Assembly (NCBI RefSeq): GCF_002776525.5
Contig: NC_045436.1
Span: 14,481,243-14,545,242, forward strand
Length of the DNA: 64,000 nucleotides
Direction: 5' to 3'
Source: Piliocolobus tephrosceles
Taxonomy: Eukaryota > Chordata > Mammalia > Primates > Cercopithecidae
Shown: positions 23,339-35,978 of the stretch, in pieces
How the letters are laid out: each line of letters opens with the position of its first letter
How positions within the stretch are numbered: position 1 is the first letter of the stretch
Position numbers and translations under genes: made by a program
The notes under the pieces: generated by a model
Told to the model about the DNA's origin: nothing
The model's input: only the letters and a program-made list of their open reading frames with translations
Databases searched by the model: none

Positions 23339-24370
23339 AAATGTCCATAACATATAAACTGTTTAAAAATAAGCAGAAATTAGATATGTTATAGCCTCTC
23401 ACTCCTGATTTGTATAAAATAAACTACCTTCCAGATACAGAAAATAGCCACTAAATATGTTTTAGAATTACTTAGAAGTTGTGTGCAGAGCATACATCCT
23501 TCATGTTTTTCTTTCTCATCCCTTTAAATAGCAACTTGAAACACAGTTGGTGAGGACCAGGACTTAGTCTGGCTTCTGATAGAAATTTGGATACACAAAT
23601 ATAGTTATTAATGGCTATGCTTATGTGGAAGGGTGTGTTCAGATCTAAGATAGGCTGAAAAATGTTTTCACAATTTCCATAATCTAAAACTTGTGGGAAT
23701 CCTGTGACAGTGAGATAACAAATCTTTGCTAATAATTGGAAAGAAAAGGCCAATTCCTGAATTAATTGCTACTATCTAAAGGAGGATGTGAGTTGACCTC
23801 TGATGCCAACTAACGTGGAAGAAGAGTAAAATATTTCATTATTTTCCTCAAAAATTAGTGTGTTATATATGCTTGAACAGCAGTAAGAAAGTTCAAAAGT
23901 GTAGATTTTAAAATATTTTCTCTAGATCCTATGTATAAGCTCCACATTGTTAATGTAGTCAAATACAATAGAAAAGGAGAATAAATGTGAAAGCCAACAT
24001 ACTAAGACAAAATCAAATGAACATAGAGATTTAAAATATTTTGAAAGATAGGGGAAATACTTTTAATATTTGAATTAACTGGCCTACTGTAAAGCTGTAA
24101 TAATGAAATGGCTCATACCACAAAGTGCTCATCCATTGTGAAAGAACTGTTTATAGATGAGGAGAAAATTAATGACAAGAAAGAGGTCCTTCCACACTAG
24201 CAGTCATTTAGGCTACAGGTGTATGTGTCAATCTCTACTAGGAACATTAGAGGACACAAACTCATCCACCTATCAGATACAGTCTCTGTGACTTACAATA
24301 AAAAAGAAAGCATTTTCAAAAAATATTGCCACATGTCTAAGAAAATCTTAATTTAGCATTGACATAGGTC
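23339..24370. other. AT-rich unique sequence
   Basis: No gene or repeat supported. A 93-codon frame on the minus strand (23472-23753) has no recognised domain. Confidence 0.4.
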
Positions 24371-24384
24371 TCCAAGCAGAATTG

Positions 24385-24391
24385 TATTTCA

Positions 24392-24422
<31 letters not shown>

Positions 24423-24713
24423 CTGAGATGGAGTCTCACTCTGTCACCCAGGCTGGAGCTCTGTGTACTGTGGTGTGATCTCGGCTCACTGAAACCTCTG
24501 CTTCCTGGGTTCAAGCAATTCTCCTGCCTCCGCCTCCCGTATAGCTGGGATTACAGGCACCTGCCACCATGCCTGGCTAATTTTTGTATTTTTAGTAGAG
24601 AGAGGGTTTCACCATGTTGGCCAGGCTGGTCTCGAACTCCTGACCTCAGGTGATCCACCCATCAAGGCCTCTCGAAGTGCTCAGATTACAGGTGTAAGAC
24701 ATTGAGTCCAGCC
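24385..24713 (-). mobile_element. AluS-like element
   Basis: Full-length minus-strand Alu with a tail rich in TTTTC. The target duplication TCCAAGCAGAATTG (24371-24384) / TCCAAGCAGATTTG (24714-24727) is seen. Confidence 0.95.
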
Positions 24714-24727
24714 TCCAAGCAGATTTG

Positions 24728-25547
24728 AAAACCAGTATGAGAGAAGTACAGGTTTCATTAATTACCAGATAATGAAACTGTGACAGGAAAGTTTGAAAAT
24801 TCAATCTTTAACAACAGGTAGAAAATAAAAAGGAAAAAAAAAGTTTTAGTAAGGAACAGAAAATAAGTTTTCAGCACCATTACTTCAAGAAAAGCAAAAT
24901 GGGTCATGGCAATTATTATATTTTAAATAATAGTTATAAAAAATAATTTCTGCTAAGCTCTGATTGCTACCCCCAACAAATATCTCCTAAAAACGACCTA
25001 GCAGCTAAAAACATAAATGGATGTCTAATATTCAAAATATCACACTTTAAACAAACATCAAACAAAATAAAAAGCAATGCATTCAAAGAATGATGATGTA
25101 TCTGTGCTGTATAGTAACAGTGAAATTTTAAATGTTAAGAAATGGTTGAATTAGCTTATTCAGTTACAGGCATAATTTAATTGAGGTCACTTCTTCATAA
25201 ATTACACGGACTATTTACATTGTCAGTGTGTACTCAGAGGATTAAACAGAGCATTATATTTGTTGTTCTGGGCTTAAGGGCATTCACTAAAATGTAAAGT
25301 GCAGTAAACCTGCGGTAATTTTAAAGAAATATTTAGATATCTAACAATTTTAGGTTGTATAGGTGACAAACAAATAAATGTAAGGAGACTAAGACCTCAT
25401 CAAGGTAAAAGGATCAAAAGCCATATACTGCATTTTTTTTTTTTTTTTTCCTGCTTGTTAAATCAAAGAGCTGGTTTACGACAGCTCAGTGCTCTTTTAC
25501 ACAATAATAAGGAAAAGACATTACATCCCAAGAAGAGGTTTGGCTAG
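24728..25547. other. AT-rich unique sequence
   Basis: No gene or repeat recognised. A run of about 18 T lies at 25433-25450. Confidence 0.4.
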
Positions 25548-25930
25548 CGTCTTAATCCATTCCTGCTACTATAACAAAATATCACGGACTAAGTAATTTA
25601 CAAACAACAGCCATTTATGTCTTACAGTTCTGGAGGCTGCGAAGTAAAAGGTCAAAGTGCCAGCAGATCTAGTGTCTGGTGAAGATTTACTCTCTGCTAC
25701 CAATATGGCATCTTGTTGCTACATCCTCACATAGCAGAAGACGGAAGGGTACAAGGGACTAGGCACTCCCGTCAACCTCTTCTATAAGAGCACTAATCCT
25801 GTTCAGAAAGGCGGAATGTTCAGAACCTAGTCACTTCTCCAAAGGCCCCACCTCTTAATACCATTACATTGGGTGTTAAGTTCCAACATGTGAATTTTGG
25901 AGGGGCATATACATCCGAACTACTACATAT
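25548..25930 (-). mobile_element. MLT1-type LTR (ERVL-MaLR)
   Basis: In plus-strand reading it has CTACTATAACAAAATATCAC, TTACAGTTCTGGAGGCTGCG, GTGTCTGGTGAAGATTTAC, the CATCCTCACAT block, GGCCCCACCTCTTAATACC, and GTGAATTTTGGAGGGGCA. This is the reverse of the MLT1 LTR and about 380 bp long. Confidence 0.85.
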
Positions 25931-26741
25931 AGTCTCTGATAAATTTAGAGGGGTTACTTCTGCATCTTTATCTATGTGAGCACAGTTTCTCATGTAATAA
26001 ACACAGTGCTTGAAGATGCTGTTTTTATTGGCATAGCTTTCCTTGATTAAAAAAAGGAAATACTTGCCTTAATAAATCCATGGAGATAAATTTAAGTGTT
26101 ATTTTACGTCACCCTCAAATCATGTCTAAATCTATAGTCGGTTAATCATCCAAGTTAAAATCATCAACTCTCTCGTCTTTGTTCTACATTTAGTGGAATT
26201 AAATTTTGTGGAAGTAAATATTGTGAAACTTCCTAGTATATCTGGCAGATGGGTAAATACATTTCTCTCCTTATTCTACTTTCAAAATCTCGTCTATTTA
26301 TTAAGTTATATAACTAAAAATAATTTTAACATTTGTTTTGTTCCACCACATTTATATATTAATTTGGAATTAATTGCCATTTAAAATAATGAGATTATCC
26401 ATCCATGAAGGTGACGTGGTTCTTTATTTATTCCGATTTTTATTTATGTCATCAAATAATGTTGTATGATTTTCTAAAGAAGGTATTGTTGATATGTTAC
26501 TTATATTAAGTAACTTCTAGGTCTATTTCTATTTTCATTGAGTTGCATTGGATTTTTTATTTGATAATTGATGCTTAAAATGAAACCCTATTGGTTTTTG
26601 ACTAAATCTAGTAATCCTAATGTATTCTTTAACTTGTCTAATGGTTTCCTAAAACTACTCTTGGATTTTTAAATTTAGGCAAAAAATGTCAATTTTTTTC
26701 TATAACTTTCTTATTTATTTTCCCCAATACGGAGTCTATTG
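25931..26741. other. AT-rich unique sequence
   Basis: No gene or repeat recognised. Confidence 0.4.
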
Positions 26742-26877
26742 TGTTTTCACATATATATGAAATATATATATTTACATGTGATATATATGAAATATATATA
26801 TTTACATGTGATATAAATATATATTTTCATGTGATATAAATATATATTTACATGTGATATATATATTTACATGTGAG

Positions 26878-26896
<19 letters not shown>
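26742..26896. repeat. AT-rich tandem repeat (CATGTGATATA units)
   Basis: Variable units built from TTTACATGTGATATATATGA and shorter versions repeat about five times, ending in a pure (TA)n run that abuts the Alu tail at 26897. Likely polymorphic in length. Confidence 0.8.
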
Positions 26897-26908
<12 letters not shown>

Positions 26909-27189
26909 GAGACAGAGTCTCACTCTGTCGCCCAGGTTGGAGTGCAGCTGCATGATCTCCGCTCACTGCAACCTCTGCCTCCCGGTTTCAAGTGATTCTC
27001 CTGCCTAAGCTTCCTGAGTAGCTTGGGTTACAGGTGCCTGCCACCGTGCCTGGCTAATTTTTTTGTATTTTTAGTAGGGATGGGGTTTCACCATGTTTGC
27101 CAGGCTGGTCTCAAACTCCTGACTTTGTGATCAGCCTGCCTCGGCCTCCCAAAGTGCTGGGATTACCAAAGTGAGTCACTGAGCCCAGC
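26897..27189 (-). mobile_element. AluS-like element
   Basis: Full-length minus-strand Alu: T-run, GAGACAGAGTCTCACTCTGT, right and left arms, and end at CTGAGCCCAGCC. It probably inserted in the AT-rich repeat. Confidence 0.93.
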
Positions 27190-27297
27190 CTACTTTCCTA
27201 TTTTCATATTTCTGATTTTTATGTATTATCTAATATCTCTGCCTAGGGGCTCTGCCCTTATGTAAAATAAGAGCATCAGTAACCTGCATTCTTTTTC

Positions 27298-27459
27298 TTT
27301 TTCTTTTTTCTTTTCTTTTCTTTCTTTCTTTTTTTTTTTTTTTTTGAGACAGAGTCTCACTCTGTCGCTCAGGCAGGAGTGCAGTGGCGCGATCTCAGCT
27401 TACTGCAAGTTCCGCCTCCTGGGTTCACGCCATTCTCCTGCCTCAGCCTCCCGTGTAGC
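27298..27459 (-). mobile_element. 5'-truncated Alu
   Basis: A pyrimidine-rich tail is followed by about 115 bp of the Alu 3' half, ending abruptly at CCTCCCGTGTAG. The direct repeat GCATTCTTTTTC (27286-27297) / GCATTCTTTTC (27460-27470) shows that it is a truncated insertion, not a later deletion. Confidence 0.9.
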
Positions 27460-27470
27460 GCATTCTTTTC

Positions 27471-28847
27471 CTTAATTCTTATTTCAATGGCCAGTGGCAT
27501 TTATTTTCTAAAACATAAATCTTTAGTATCTTAGGTTTTTGGTAGAAACCTAAAACCAGATTACAGAAGTTTCCAGCTGTTCTTCATTTTGCAAGTGTTT
27601 TTTTCATGAGTAAAAGTAGACATCAATTTTATTATATTCATCTATTCAGTAGTTCATAGTATTTTTTCCCTTAATGTGCTAATTTAGTAAATTACATTGA
27701 TAGGTTTTCTTCTGATTCTAGATTGTTCTTGGATAAACTCTACATGGTTATGCTCTATTATTACTATAGATAGTGGAAGAATTTGCTATAACTTGAACTT
27801 TTCTCCCAATTTGTTTGCATCTGAAATTGGCTTATAATGCTGTATTGTACTCGTCTTATTTGCATGTTAAATTCGTATTAACCTTATAAGACGAGTTGGT
27901 AAAATGTCTTAACTTTTTTTCTTTAGATCTTTGTACAAGTTAGGGATTACGTATTTCTCAAAAGTTTGGCAAAAATCACATGTAAAAAACATTTGGGGCT
28001 TGAGGTAGATAAGAGCAGAGGACTAATTATAGCCTCAATTTTTAGAAACAACTATTTGTATATTATTCAACTGTTGTTGATTTTCCATTCTGTGATTGAT
28101 TTGGGTGTATACACTTCCCTAGGTATTTTCTATGTTGTTAAGTTTTCAAATTTAGTTTGAAATGTTGGCCATAACATTATCTTATTGTGTTTTACTTTAT
28201 GGGTATGTCTTCTTAGTGGTTCTTTATATATTTCCTTTATATATTTCCTTGTATATTTCCAATAACAAATAATATGTTATTATTTGTTTTAATATTCTTT
28301 GTGTTTTCTCTCTATTATTGTTTCTTTTATACTTTTTGTTTGCACACTTTCCTCACTTTTAATATGTAATGTTTTAATAAATGTTTAATAGCTACGAACA
28401 TTTTTATTGATTTATTTCATCATCTGTGACTGATAATTGCCTTTTCTTCTTCATTTCCTTAATGAATGGGAGTGATTTTCTCTGTGATAATCCCCTTCCT
28501 GTCTTAATATGGTCTGCTGTGTGGATTAAAGGTTTTAAACTATCTTTTTAGTGCACAGGCATCTAACTTATAAAAAGCTCTACCTAGGAAGCTGCACCTA
28601 AGGAAAAACGAATTTGGAGACATCACCATTAGAAAAGGATTTAAAGTAATAAGATTCTGACTTAGAACCTGAACTTTGTGCTGTAATTTGATGAAATTTT
28701 GTGAGGGTTTGGATGTATTTTGCACATGAAATAGATGTAAAATCTTTTAGCCACAGACCAAAGTTTTGCAGATTACTTGCAATGATTGCACAAAAATCTC
28801 TCAGATCCCTTATGCCTCTTTAGAATGCAACTTTGCACCGTTTTCCA
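27471..28847. other. AT-rich unique sequence
   Basis: No gene or repeat recognised. Short TATATTTCC repeats lie near 28225-28260. Confidence 0.4.
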
Positions 28848-29140
28848 TCAAGAGGTAGAGTCTAATTCCCTTCTTAAATCTGAGATTGCTTTGTAACTTG
28901 CTTTCAACAACCAAAGGTGACAACAGTAAATTAGCATGACTTCAGAGTATAGGCCTGAAGCAGAATAATGGCTTTTGTTTTCACCTGAGCAACCTGACAC
29001 TTGTTTGCTCTTTGTGTCTAGGCTGAGGGAAACTGAGTGGCCGAGTAGAAGAGAACCGAGGTTCTCCAACTTGCAGCCAGCACAACTGCCAATATATGAG
29101 TAATTTTGGATCTTACTGTTTAAACCACCACATTCCAACT
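28848..29140. mobile_element. Ancient interspersed repeat (LTR-like), family not assigned
   Basis: The pattern AGAGGTAGAGTCTAATTCCC, TTTGTAACTTGCTTTCAAC, GACTTCAGAGTATAGGCC, CTTGCAGCCAGCACAACTGC resembles a widespread old mammalian repeat that I cannot name with certainty. Confidence 0.4.
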
Positions 29141-30593
29141 AAAATGGAGCTCGAGTGACCTCAAACAAAACCAATCCACAGAGTCAAGAGATAATAATAG
29201 TGTCATTAATTTGTATACTACTAAACTGTGAATGGTTAGACAGCAAGAGACAACTGAAATATTCATCATATTTTCCCCACTACAGTTATAAAATCTTTCT
29301 TCAGTCTCCATTGCAATTGCATAAAATTACATTCTTCCTCATACCCAAAGCACACACGCTTTATAATTTATCACACGTTGCTGCATCTTCCTTTACTCCA
29401 TCCATTATTTCCAAAGCCATCCAGCTCACTTGAGATTACAGGTGACTACTGTGAGCGCTTTTTTGAGTATCTCAGAAGGAGTTAGTTAAAATCACTAGGG
29501 CCTGGATAACTCAGTGTTGGGAATAAATAGATAATGAGGTAGATTTAGTTTCCCATATCTAGAGCTCAGTAGTTTCAGCCTGTCATTTTCCCACAGTTTA
29601 GATGGAATTCAGATTTTAAGATAGGGTGAGGAAAGTACCTGGAAATGGACCATCCATGGCAAGTTCCTGGTAAATTTCCATGGTAGAGTGACTTCTCCAG
29701 AAACTCAATCTTTTCAAAGCAACCTGTGCTTTTAGGCCTCTAGGAAACAGAGTAACTGCCAAATTCTTCAAAGACACAATATGACAATTTATTAATTGCC
29801 AAGGATAAATTTAAATGTCAAGTGGATTTGGATATAATTGATATTGTAAGCTCCTTTACTAATTGTAGGAAAATACATAGGAAGGAAAATTGTAATAGAC
29901 ATTTTCTTTGTGAGTACAAAATTTAAAAACTGATAATTTATCTAAAAGAAATTAGTTTGATGATTTCAATTGCTTATCATAAATAAATATGTATATTCAC
30001 CCCCAAACTAAATGCACCAGTAGATCAAACTGAGCAACACTTTCAAGTGCCTCTTTATTTCATGATGAATTATGGATATTGCTATTATTTTCTTCACTGA
30101 GGAGTGTTGTATTGAGTTCTCATAATCACCATATTCCTTTACTGATATGTCATTGTTCTTGTCTAGTGTAATGAGGTTTAGCTACAATTAGGGCTTTTAC
30201 ATTGGTTTTATCTAGAGAAGCTGTTTATGAAAGTTGGTGCTGGATTGCAGAAACCAGAAATCCTATACTTGCATCTAAAAGCTTCCAGATTTGACTTCTG
30301 AAGTTTTTTGTATGTGTTCTCTTTGTCATTAAAAGAATATACATCTTTAAATATGACTGTTCACATTTTTTTTTTTTTTTTTTTGTCAGTCTCATCACTA
30401 TGACCATTGTGACTAACACAGGATTTTTTGACTAGGGATTGGCTAAGATTCCTTACCAATGCTAAAGAGTATTACAGATCACCAATTAAAAATGTTGGTT
30501 TCTATACCCATTTAGGTGAATGGAATGACAGATTTTCAGATTTTAGTTTTAGCACAGACTGAGATGCAGCTGAGATAGATGGTAATCTTAATT
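29141..30593. other. AT-rich unique sequence
   Basis: No gene or repeat supported. A T-run lies at about 30366-30384. Confidence 0.4.
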
Positions 30594-30720
30594 ATTCATT
30601 CTTTCTTTCAAATAATATGTATTGAATGGCTTGTATGTACCAGGAAATCCTGTGTGTGCCTGGGGTACATATGTGGTGAAAAGAAATTTCTGTCCTCTTG
30701 ACTCTGGCATTCAAATGGGT
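30594..30720 (-). mobile_element. L2 LINE 3' end fragment
   Basis: Reads TATTGAATGGCTTGTATGTA CCAGGAA and a following GGGTACATATGTGGTGAA-type block, which is the reverse of the L2 3' end. Confidence 0.55.
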
Positions 30721-31559
30721 GTTCTCTATCTTTTGGGATATTTCTATCATTTTGAAAATTTGAATAATCCTAGAATCAAGATTTAATAATGTAACACTGT
30801 GTTAGAGAAAGATATACAGGATCATAGCTGTGTGACTAAAGTATAAAAATCTAATTTACTTTTTAAAATCCTAGTACTTCAAAAAAAGTAAACCCTATAA
30901 AATTAGCATTTTATTTTGAGATCAAACCACTACTACATTCATAAGACATGAAATAGAATCAAATAGTTTTAATGTTTAAAGAAACATTAGTTTTGTCTTA
31001 AAAAATTTAGAAATACATTGTTTTCCTTTATAGCATACAGTCTTTTGACAATGGCTATTTGAAAGCTTATGCAAGAATAATGAGATGAAAAACTTGTGTC
31101 ATTGTATAATACATGTCCACTTTTTAGTTAACGTAGTTCTCAGAATGGCAAAAATAAGACAGTTCATTAATAAGTAGCAGTAAATCAAAACGCACAAAGG
31201 GAGAGCCATTTTAATGATTCTTAGGTAACAAAAAATAATTTGATGCACATATGAACTTAGTCTTCTCCCTGTTTGTAAAATCCCCCTTACACTATTTGTA
31301 AGATCATTCAGTCTCATGGCTTTACATTTCTTCTGCCTGCTGTTGACATTCAAACCAAGGTCCCTATATAAGATTGTTCTGCTGAACCCTGAAACTCAAC
31401 TTCTCACTTTTCCTCTGAAACCTGATTTATCCATGTCAGTTTGAGGAGAACCTCCTCCTTCAAGATGCTAATGGGAAAATCCTGGAGACATATTTGATCC
31501 ATTGCTTGCTTTCATATCCCACATCTAATATTTCAGGAAATCTGTTGGTTCCTCCTTCA
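30721..31559. other. AT-rich unique sequence
   Basis: No gene or repeat supported. Confidence 0.4.
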
Positions 31560-32169
31560 AAGTATACACAAAATCTGACCACTCTTCTCTGCTGTCCCCC
31601 TGGGCTGAGTCATTAGCATCTCTCATTTTCATTAGCATAGTAGCCTCCATATTGGTCTCAATACTTCTATCCTTCTAACCCACAGGATGTACCTTTGGGA
31701 ATGAAAACTCATGTAGGAGCTCCTGTTTTGCTTAGAAGTCTAACTGAAAGTCCTTACAATGATTCCCACTCTTTTCACCTTCCTTTCCTCTCTGACTTTA
31801 TCTTCTGCTACCCTCCCCATCACTCCCTTCTGCTAGGCATGCTGAATTCTCTTCAACACTGGCCCTGACCACAGAGCATTCACACCTGCCAGTTCCCCTT
31901 CCCGTCACCCTCTCAGTGATTTCGGCTCAGACCGTCCTCCTTGAAACTGTGGCTGTTCTCCTGTTCCCCTCTCCTGGCAAGCCTTATCCACTGTTCCTCC
32001 TCTATTATGACCCAAAAGAATTGTCACCTTCTAGTATCCTATATAAAATATTTATTCTTGCTATTCATACTTTATTTGAATATAATTAATGTAAGCTCTG
32101 TAAGAACATTGCTTTTTGCCTGTTTTCTGACTAGATTATGACTGATGCTTAGAAGGACCCTCAATAAAT
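31560..32169 (+). mobile_element. L2 LINE 3' region
   Basis: The order of L2 landmarks is kept: a C-rich ORF end (CATTAGCATAGTAGCCTCC), AAGTCTAACTGAAAGTCC, CTTCTGCTACCCTCCCCATC, GACCACAGAGCATTCACACC, then the 3' UTR AATGTAAGCTCTGTAAGAAC and the tail CCTCAATAAATAGTTATG. Confidence 0.8.
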
Positions 32170-32846
32170 AGTTATGTGCCTCATAACAAAATTTCAGTCA
32201 GCAATGGACTACACATCCAACAATGGTCCTCTAGGATTTCAATACCATATTTTTACTGTCCCTTTGCCACGTTTGCATCTGTTTAGATACTTACCATTGT
32301 GCTAGAATTGCCTACAGTATTAAGTACAGTAATATACTCTACAGCTTTCTAGCCAAGGAGCAATAGGCTATATACCATATAGCCTAGGTATATAGAAAGG
32401 GATACCCTCAGCCGGGCACAGTGGCTCATGCCTGGAATTCCAGCACTTCAAGAGACTGAGGTGGGCAGATCACCTGAGGTCAGGAGTTTCAGACCAGCCT
32501 GGCCAACATGGTGAAACCTCTTCTCTACTAAAAATACAAAAATCAGCCAGGTGTGGTGGCGTGCACCTGTAATCCCAGCTACTTGGGAGGCTGAGGCAGG
32601 AGAATTGCTTGACCCTGGGAAGCAGAGGTTGCAGTGAGCTGAGATCGTGCCACTGCACTCCAGGCTGGGAGACAGAGCAAGACTCTGTCCCAGGGAAAAA
32701 AAAAAAAAAAAAAAAGAAGAAGAAAAGAAAAGAACGTGATACCCTCTAGATTTGTGAAAGTACACTCCATATGTTCACATAATGATGAAATCTCCTGCCA
32801 ACATATTTCTCAGAACGTATCCATGTCATTAAGCAAGGCATGGCTG
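32170..32846 (+). mobile_element. Tigger-type non-autonomous DNA transposon, interrupted by an Alu
   Basis: Begins GTTATGTGCCTCATAAC and ends GTCATTAAGCAAGGCATGGC, a decayed inverted-repeat pair. Internal words (TTGCCTACAGTATTAAGTAC, AGCAATAGGCTATATACCA, TTTCTCAGAACGTATCC) match, in reverse orientation, the element at 46790-48607. It belongs to a pogo/Tigger-like family (Tigger3/4 or MER8 type); the exact name is uncertain. The Alu at 32411-32737 splits it. Confidence 0.75.
32411..32737 (+). mobile_element. AluS-like element
   Basis: Full-length plus-strand Alu from GCCGGGCACAG, with a long A-rich tail that ends in AAGAAGAAGAAAAG repeats. The target duplication GATACCCTC is present at 32401-32409 and 32738-32746. 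The chance ORFs on the minus strand here are the usual Alu antisense frames. Confidence 0.96.
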
Positions 32847-32884
32847 CATGTTTTAAGTGAATGCATAAACTCTTGTGGTTTTCA

Positions 32885-33624
32885 GTAAATCTTATGTGAT
32901 GGTTAGCAAAAGGGAAACAGGATCTTATTTGATGAACTGATAAATGGAGTGTAATATTACTAGAGAATATAAGAGTTTCAAACAACTATTCCTTTTACAC
33001 TTTTACCATTGTAAAAGTAATTTTCATTTAGTGTTATTCACTGTTAAGTATGATGAGGAAGAAAATCAATAGAAGTGTCTTTTTTGCTGGCTCTTGCCAA
33101 TTGAAGTACAGAAACTACATACTAGTTTCATGATTATATATGTATGTACACACACGCACACACACACGCACACACACACACACACACACTTGGTTTAACT
33201 GGAATACAGCCTTAGAATGCTTGTGGCAGTTATATTAACTAAAGGCTGTCAATAAAAGACAAGCATTCTAAGGGGAAGACATGTTCAGATAAACAAGCTT
33301 TAGCGTAAGTGTTCTTAAATTTTGGATCTCTTTAGAGCTCATGAGTTTTACATAATTTAATTTTTGAAAATTTTCTGGTAATTTATTTTTATTATACTTT
33401 ATGTATGTATTTTTATATTAAATATACTCCATTTATACTATATTTATTTTTATTATACTATACAAAAGTATTGGTCCACAAATGGATCTGCATTTCTTCA
33501 TCACAAGTATTTCAAAAAGCAATGGGGTAAAGAGAATAATAATAAAGAATAGTAAGTATAATTTCAAGCTGTATGTATTATCTGTATGTCTCAGTATGAT
33601 ACTTGCATTCTTTTCTTTCTTTAT
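32885..33624. other. Unique sequence with a (CA)n microsatellite
   Basis: The dinucleotide run is at about 33149-33189. The rest is AT-rich with no recognised gene or repeat. Confidence 0.45.
33149..33189. repeat. (CA)n microsatellite with CG interruptions
   Basis: About 20 CA units with two GC-type interruptions. Likely length-polymorphic. Confidence 0.9.
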
Positions 33625-33725
33625 GTATATGTAAAATGAGTATCATTAAACCTAACATGTAGGGTTGTTCAAATACCCGCAATGTTATACGTAGTGTACC
33701 ATGCACAGAATAAAAAACAAATATT
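33625..33725 (+). mobile_element. MIR SINE fragment
   Basis: Reads ATGTAAAATGAGTATCATTA, AACATGTAGGGTTGTTCAAA, then a tail with TGTACCATGCACAGAATA: the plus orientation of the MIR 3' half. Confidence 0.65.
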
Positions 33726-34155
33726 ATTAAATAATCTATTTATTGTCATATACTTTCTTATGATATCTGAAACAGTGTGTCACATTTTACTTATTTTGTC
33801 ATGTATTCATTTCCTGTTTAACTCAGCTATAAACTGCACATAAATTCACAGCCCTGGAGATAGTACTTTGTATATATCTAGCTGCTCAGTAAATGTATAT
33901 TTGATTTGTTCAGATTGCTGTAGAGTTCCAATCTACTTGTTTTCAAACAGGATAGTTGACATGGTGATATGTAAAATCATAAAGTTATTTCAACTCACAT
34001 TAACATTGCTCTTTTATTCACCAAAAGGAAAGACATAATATATATTTCAAGAGAATGGCAGAGGTCTGTTTTGTTCTTCACAACAATCCCAGCCTAGAGC
34101 AGTGCACAGTACTATCAGCAGGTCTTGAAAAAGTATTTGGTAAATGAATCAAATA
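33726..34155 (+). mobile_element. L2-like 3' end remnants
   Basis: Two stretches, about 33760-33905 and 34060-34155, resemble the L2 3' end, with tails GCTGCTCAGTAAATGTATAT and AAGTATTTGGTAAATGAATC. Poorly preserved. Confidence 0.4.
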
Positions 34156-35486
34156 TAATTCCTCCGTGTATTTGACTCACATTTTAAACACTTGTGTGAT
34201 AGTTTAACAAGATTCCAAGTCCACTATGAAAAATCTGATGTTTTTGTAGGAGAAATTTGCTAATTCAAAAGCAATACTAACATAAACACATAGTTACTGC
34301 AGGCCTATGTGACTGACCTTGCAACAAACACCGTAGAAGCCAAGGCTCAGGTGAGTTTTCTTGATTGGAGACACTTGGCATATGTTGTCACCCATCACTG
34401 CTGGTATAATTAGCGGTGTCCATTTGACTACACTAAGAGAGGACACCCAGAAACCTGTGTCTGGATTCTTCTGGGCTTTGCCCCATGTACCTTTCCCTTT
34501 GATGATTTTAATCTCTATCCTTTTTCTGTAATCAACTGAAATCATGACTGTAACTACTTTTTGAATCCTGTGAGTCATTCCAGCAAATAATCCACCCTGA
34601 GAATGGTCTTGGAGATCCCCAACACAAGCCACTATGTGACGCTTTCTTAACATTTGAATTCTCTCACTTTATTCTTTTAAATTCTTTGGTGTAGAATTAT
34701 GATTTCAGAAGTAATTACAAGGCTTGCAGCTTTTATTTCTAGTTCTTGTTTGATCACACTGACCATAAGTTTCAGAACAAGATTCAATTGCAGAGGTGAT
34801 AGTAGGCACTCTTTTGTTGCTCCAGACCATAAAATGACGAGGTTTTTGATATTTCAGATTTGTAAAAGGAGAATAATAATACCGCTACTTGGATTTGCAA
34901 CACAGATCAGATCAATACAAGGACTTATGAAACTCCATAGGGTATACTTCTCTAAAGTTTTAATGAAGGTAAAATATGAGACAGTCATGAGAGACCAAAA
35001 GCAGGCAGTCCACAGGGTCCTTTCTCAAATATGCAGGACGTACTTCATCTTTATATTTTGATAACGAAAACTCTGTGAGATACGCTGGTCTCAGGGAAGT
35101 CACACAATAATCTGAGGAGGGAATCTTGTAAAATTCCTCTTATTGCATGGTCAAAACCAGGCTGTCTGCTGACCAAATTCAATATTAGAAATTAGAGGAA
35201 GTTAACAGTAACCAGCTGTAAGTCAACACAACATACATTTCTCTACAAATGGTGCTGAGAAGCTGACACGCTTGCCTCATGGTCTGTCTTGGACTCTGGC
35301 CTATATTAATCACTTGTTAACATAATTCATTCAGGTGGGAATTTTTATATAAATCATCTTGTACTTGGCATGTCCAATAAGTGCGTAACAAGTGATAGCT
35401 ATTATTACTAAGTTGTTAGTTGTCTTCATATGGCATTTTATCATGTTTATCATATAATCCTCCATTCCATGGTAATTTTAAGTATT
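34156..35486. other. Unique sequence with a MIR fragment and one unrecognised 119-codon frame
   Basis: A MIR-like piece lies at 34845-34925. The minus-strand frame 34294-34653 (119 codons) matches no family I recognise. Otherwise nothing is seen. Confidence 0.35.
34845..34925 (+). mobile_element. MIR SINE fragment
   Basis: Reads TTTGTAAAAGGAGAATAATA followed by ATACCGCTACTTGGATT, the plus orientation of the MIR segment ATCTGTAAAATGGGGATAAT. Confidence 0.55.
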
Positions 35487-35788
35487 TATTTATTTATTTA
35501 TTTATTGAGACAGAGTCTAGTTCTGTCACCCAGGCTGGAGTGCAGTGGTGCAATCTTGGCTCACTGCAAGCTCCGCTTTCTGGGTTCACACCATTCTCCT
35601 GCCTCAGCCTCCCGAGTAGCTGGGACTACAGGCGCCCACTGTCACGCGCGGCTAATTTTTTTTATTTTTTAGTAGAGACGGGGTTTCACCATGTTAGACA
35701 GGATGGTCTCGATCTCCTGACCTCGTGATCCGCCTGCCTTGGCCTCCCAGAGTGCTGGGATTACAGGCGTGAGCCACGGTGCCTGGCC
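35487..35788 (-). mobile_element. AluS/Y-like element
   Basis: Full-length minus-strand Alu with a TTTA-repeat tail. The target duplication AATTTTAAGTATTT is seen at about 35473-35486 and 35789-35802. Confidence 0.95.
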
Positions 35789-35978
35789 AATTTTAAGTAT
35801 TTTTAACACATTAGTTTAATTTAGTTTATTTGATAAAATCCTCTTTGTATTAGTATTTACATATGCTTATGAGATTATCTATGATAATCACCAGGTCAAG
35901 TATAAACTTTTAAAAGTATCATCACTCCAAAATACCATCATGAGCATGAACTTCTTCTCTCAATCAAAAACAATATTT

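Noticed and set aside
26742..26896. CRISPR-like repeat array
   Set aside because: Units vary in length, are pure AT-type simple sequence without unique spacers, and the genome is primate.
32448..32770. Frames of 62-105 codons over the Alu
   Set aside because: These are the standard antisense Alu frames, with typical words such as SPASASQVAGI; the same applies to 35420-35728, 41421-41609, 47912-48115 and 59482-59805.
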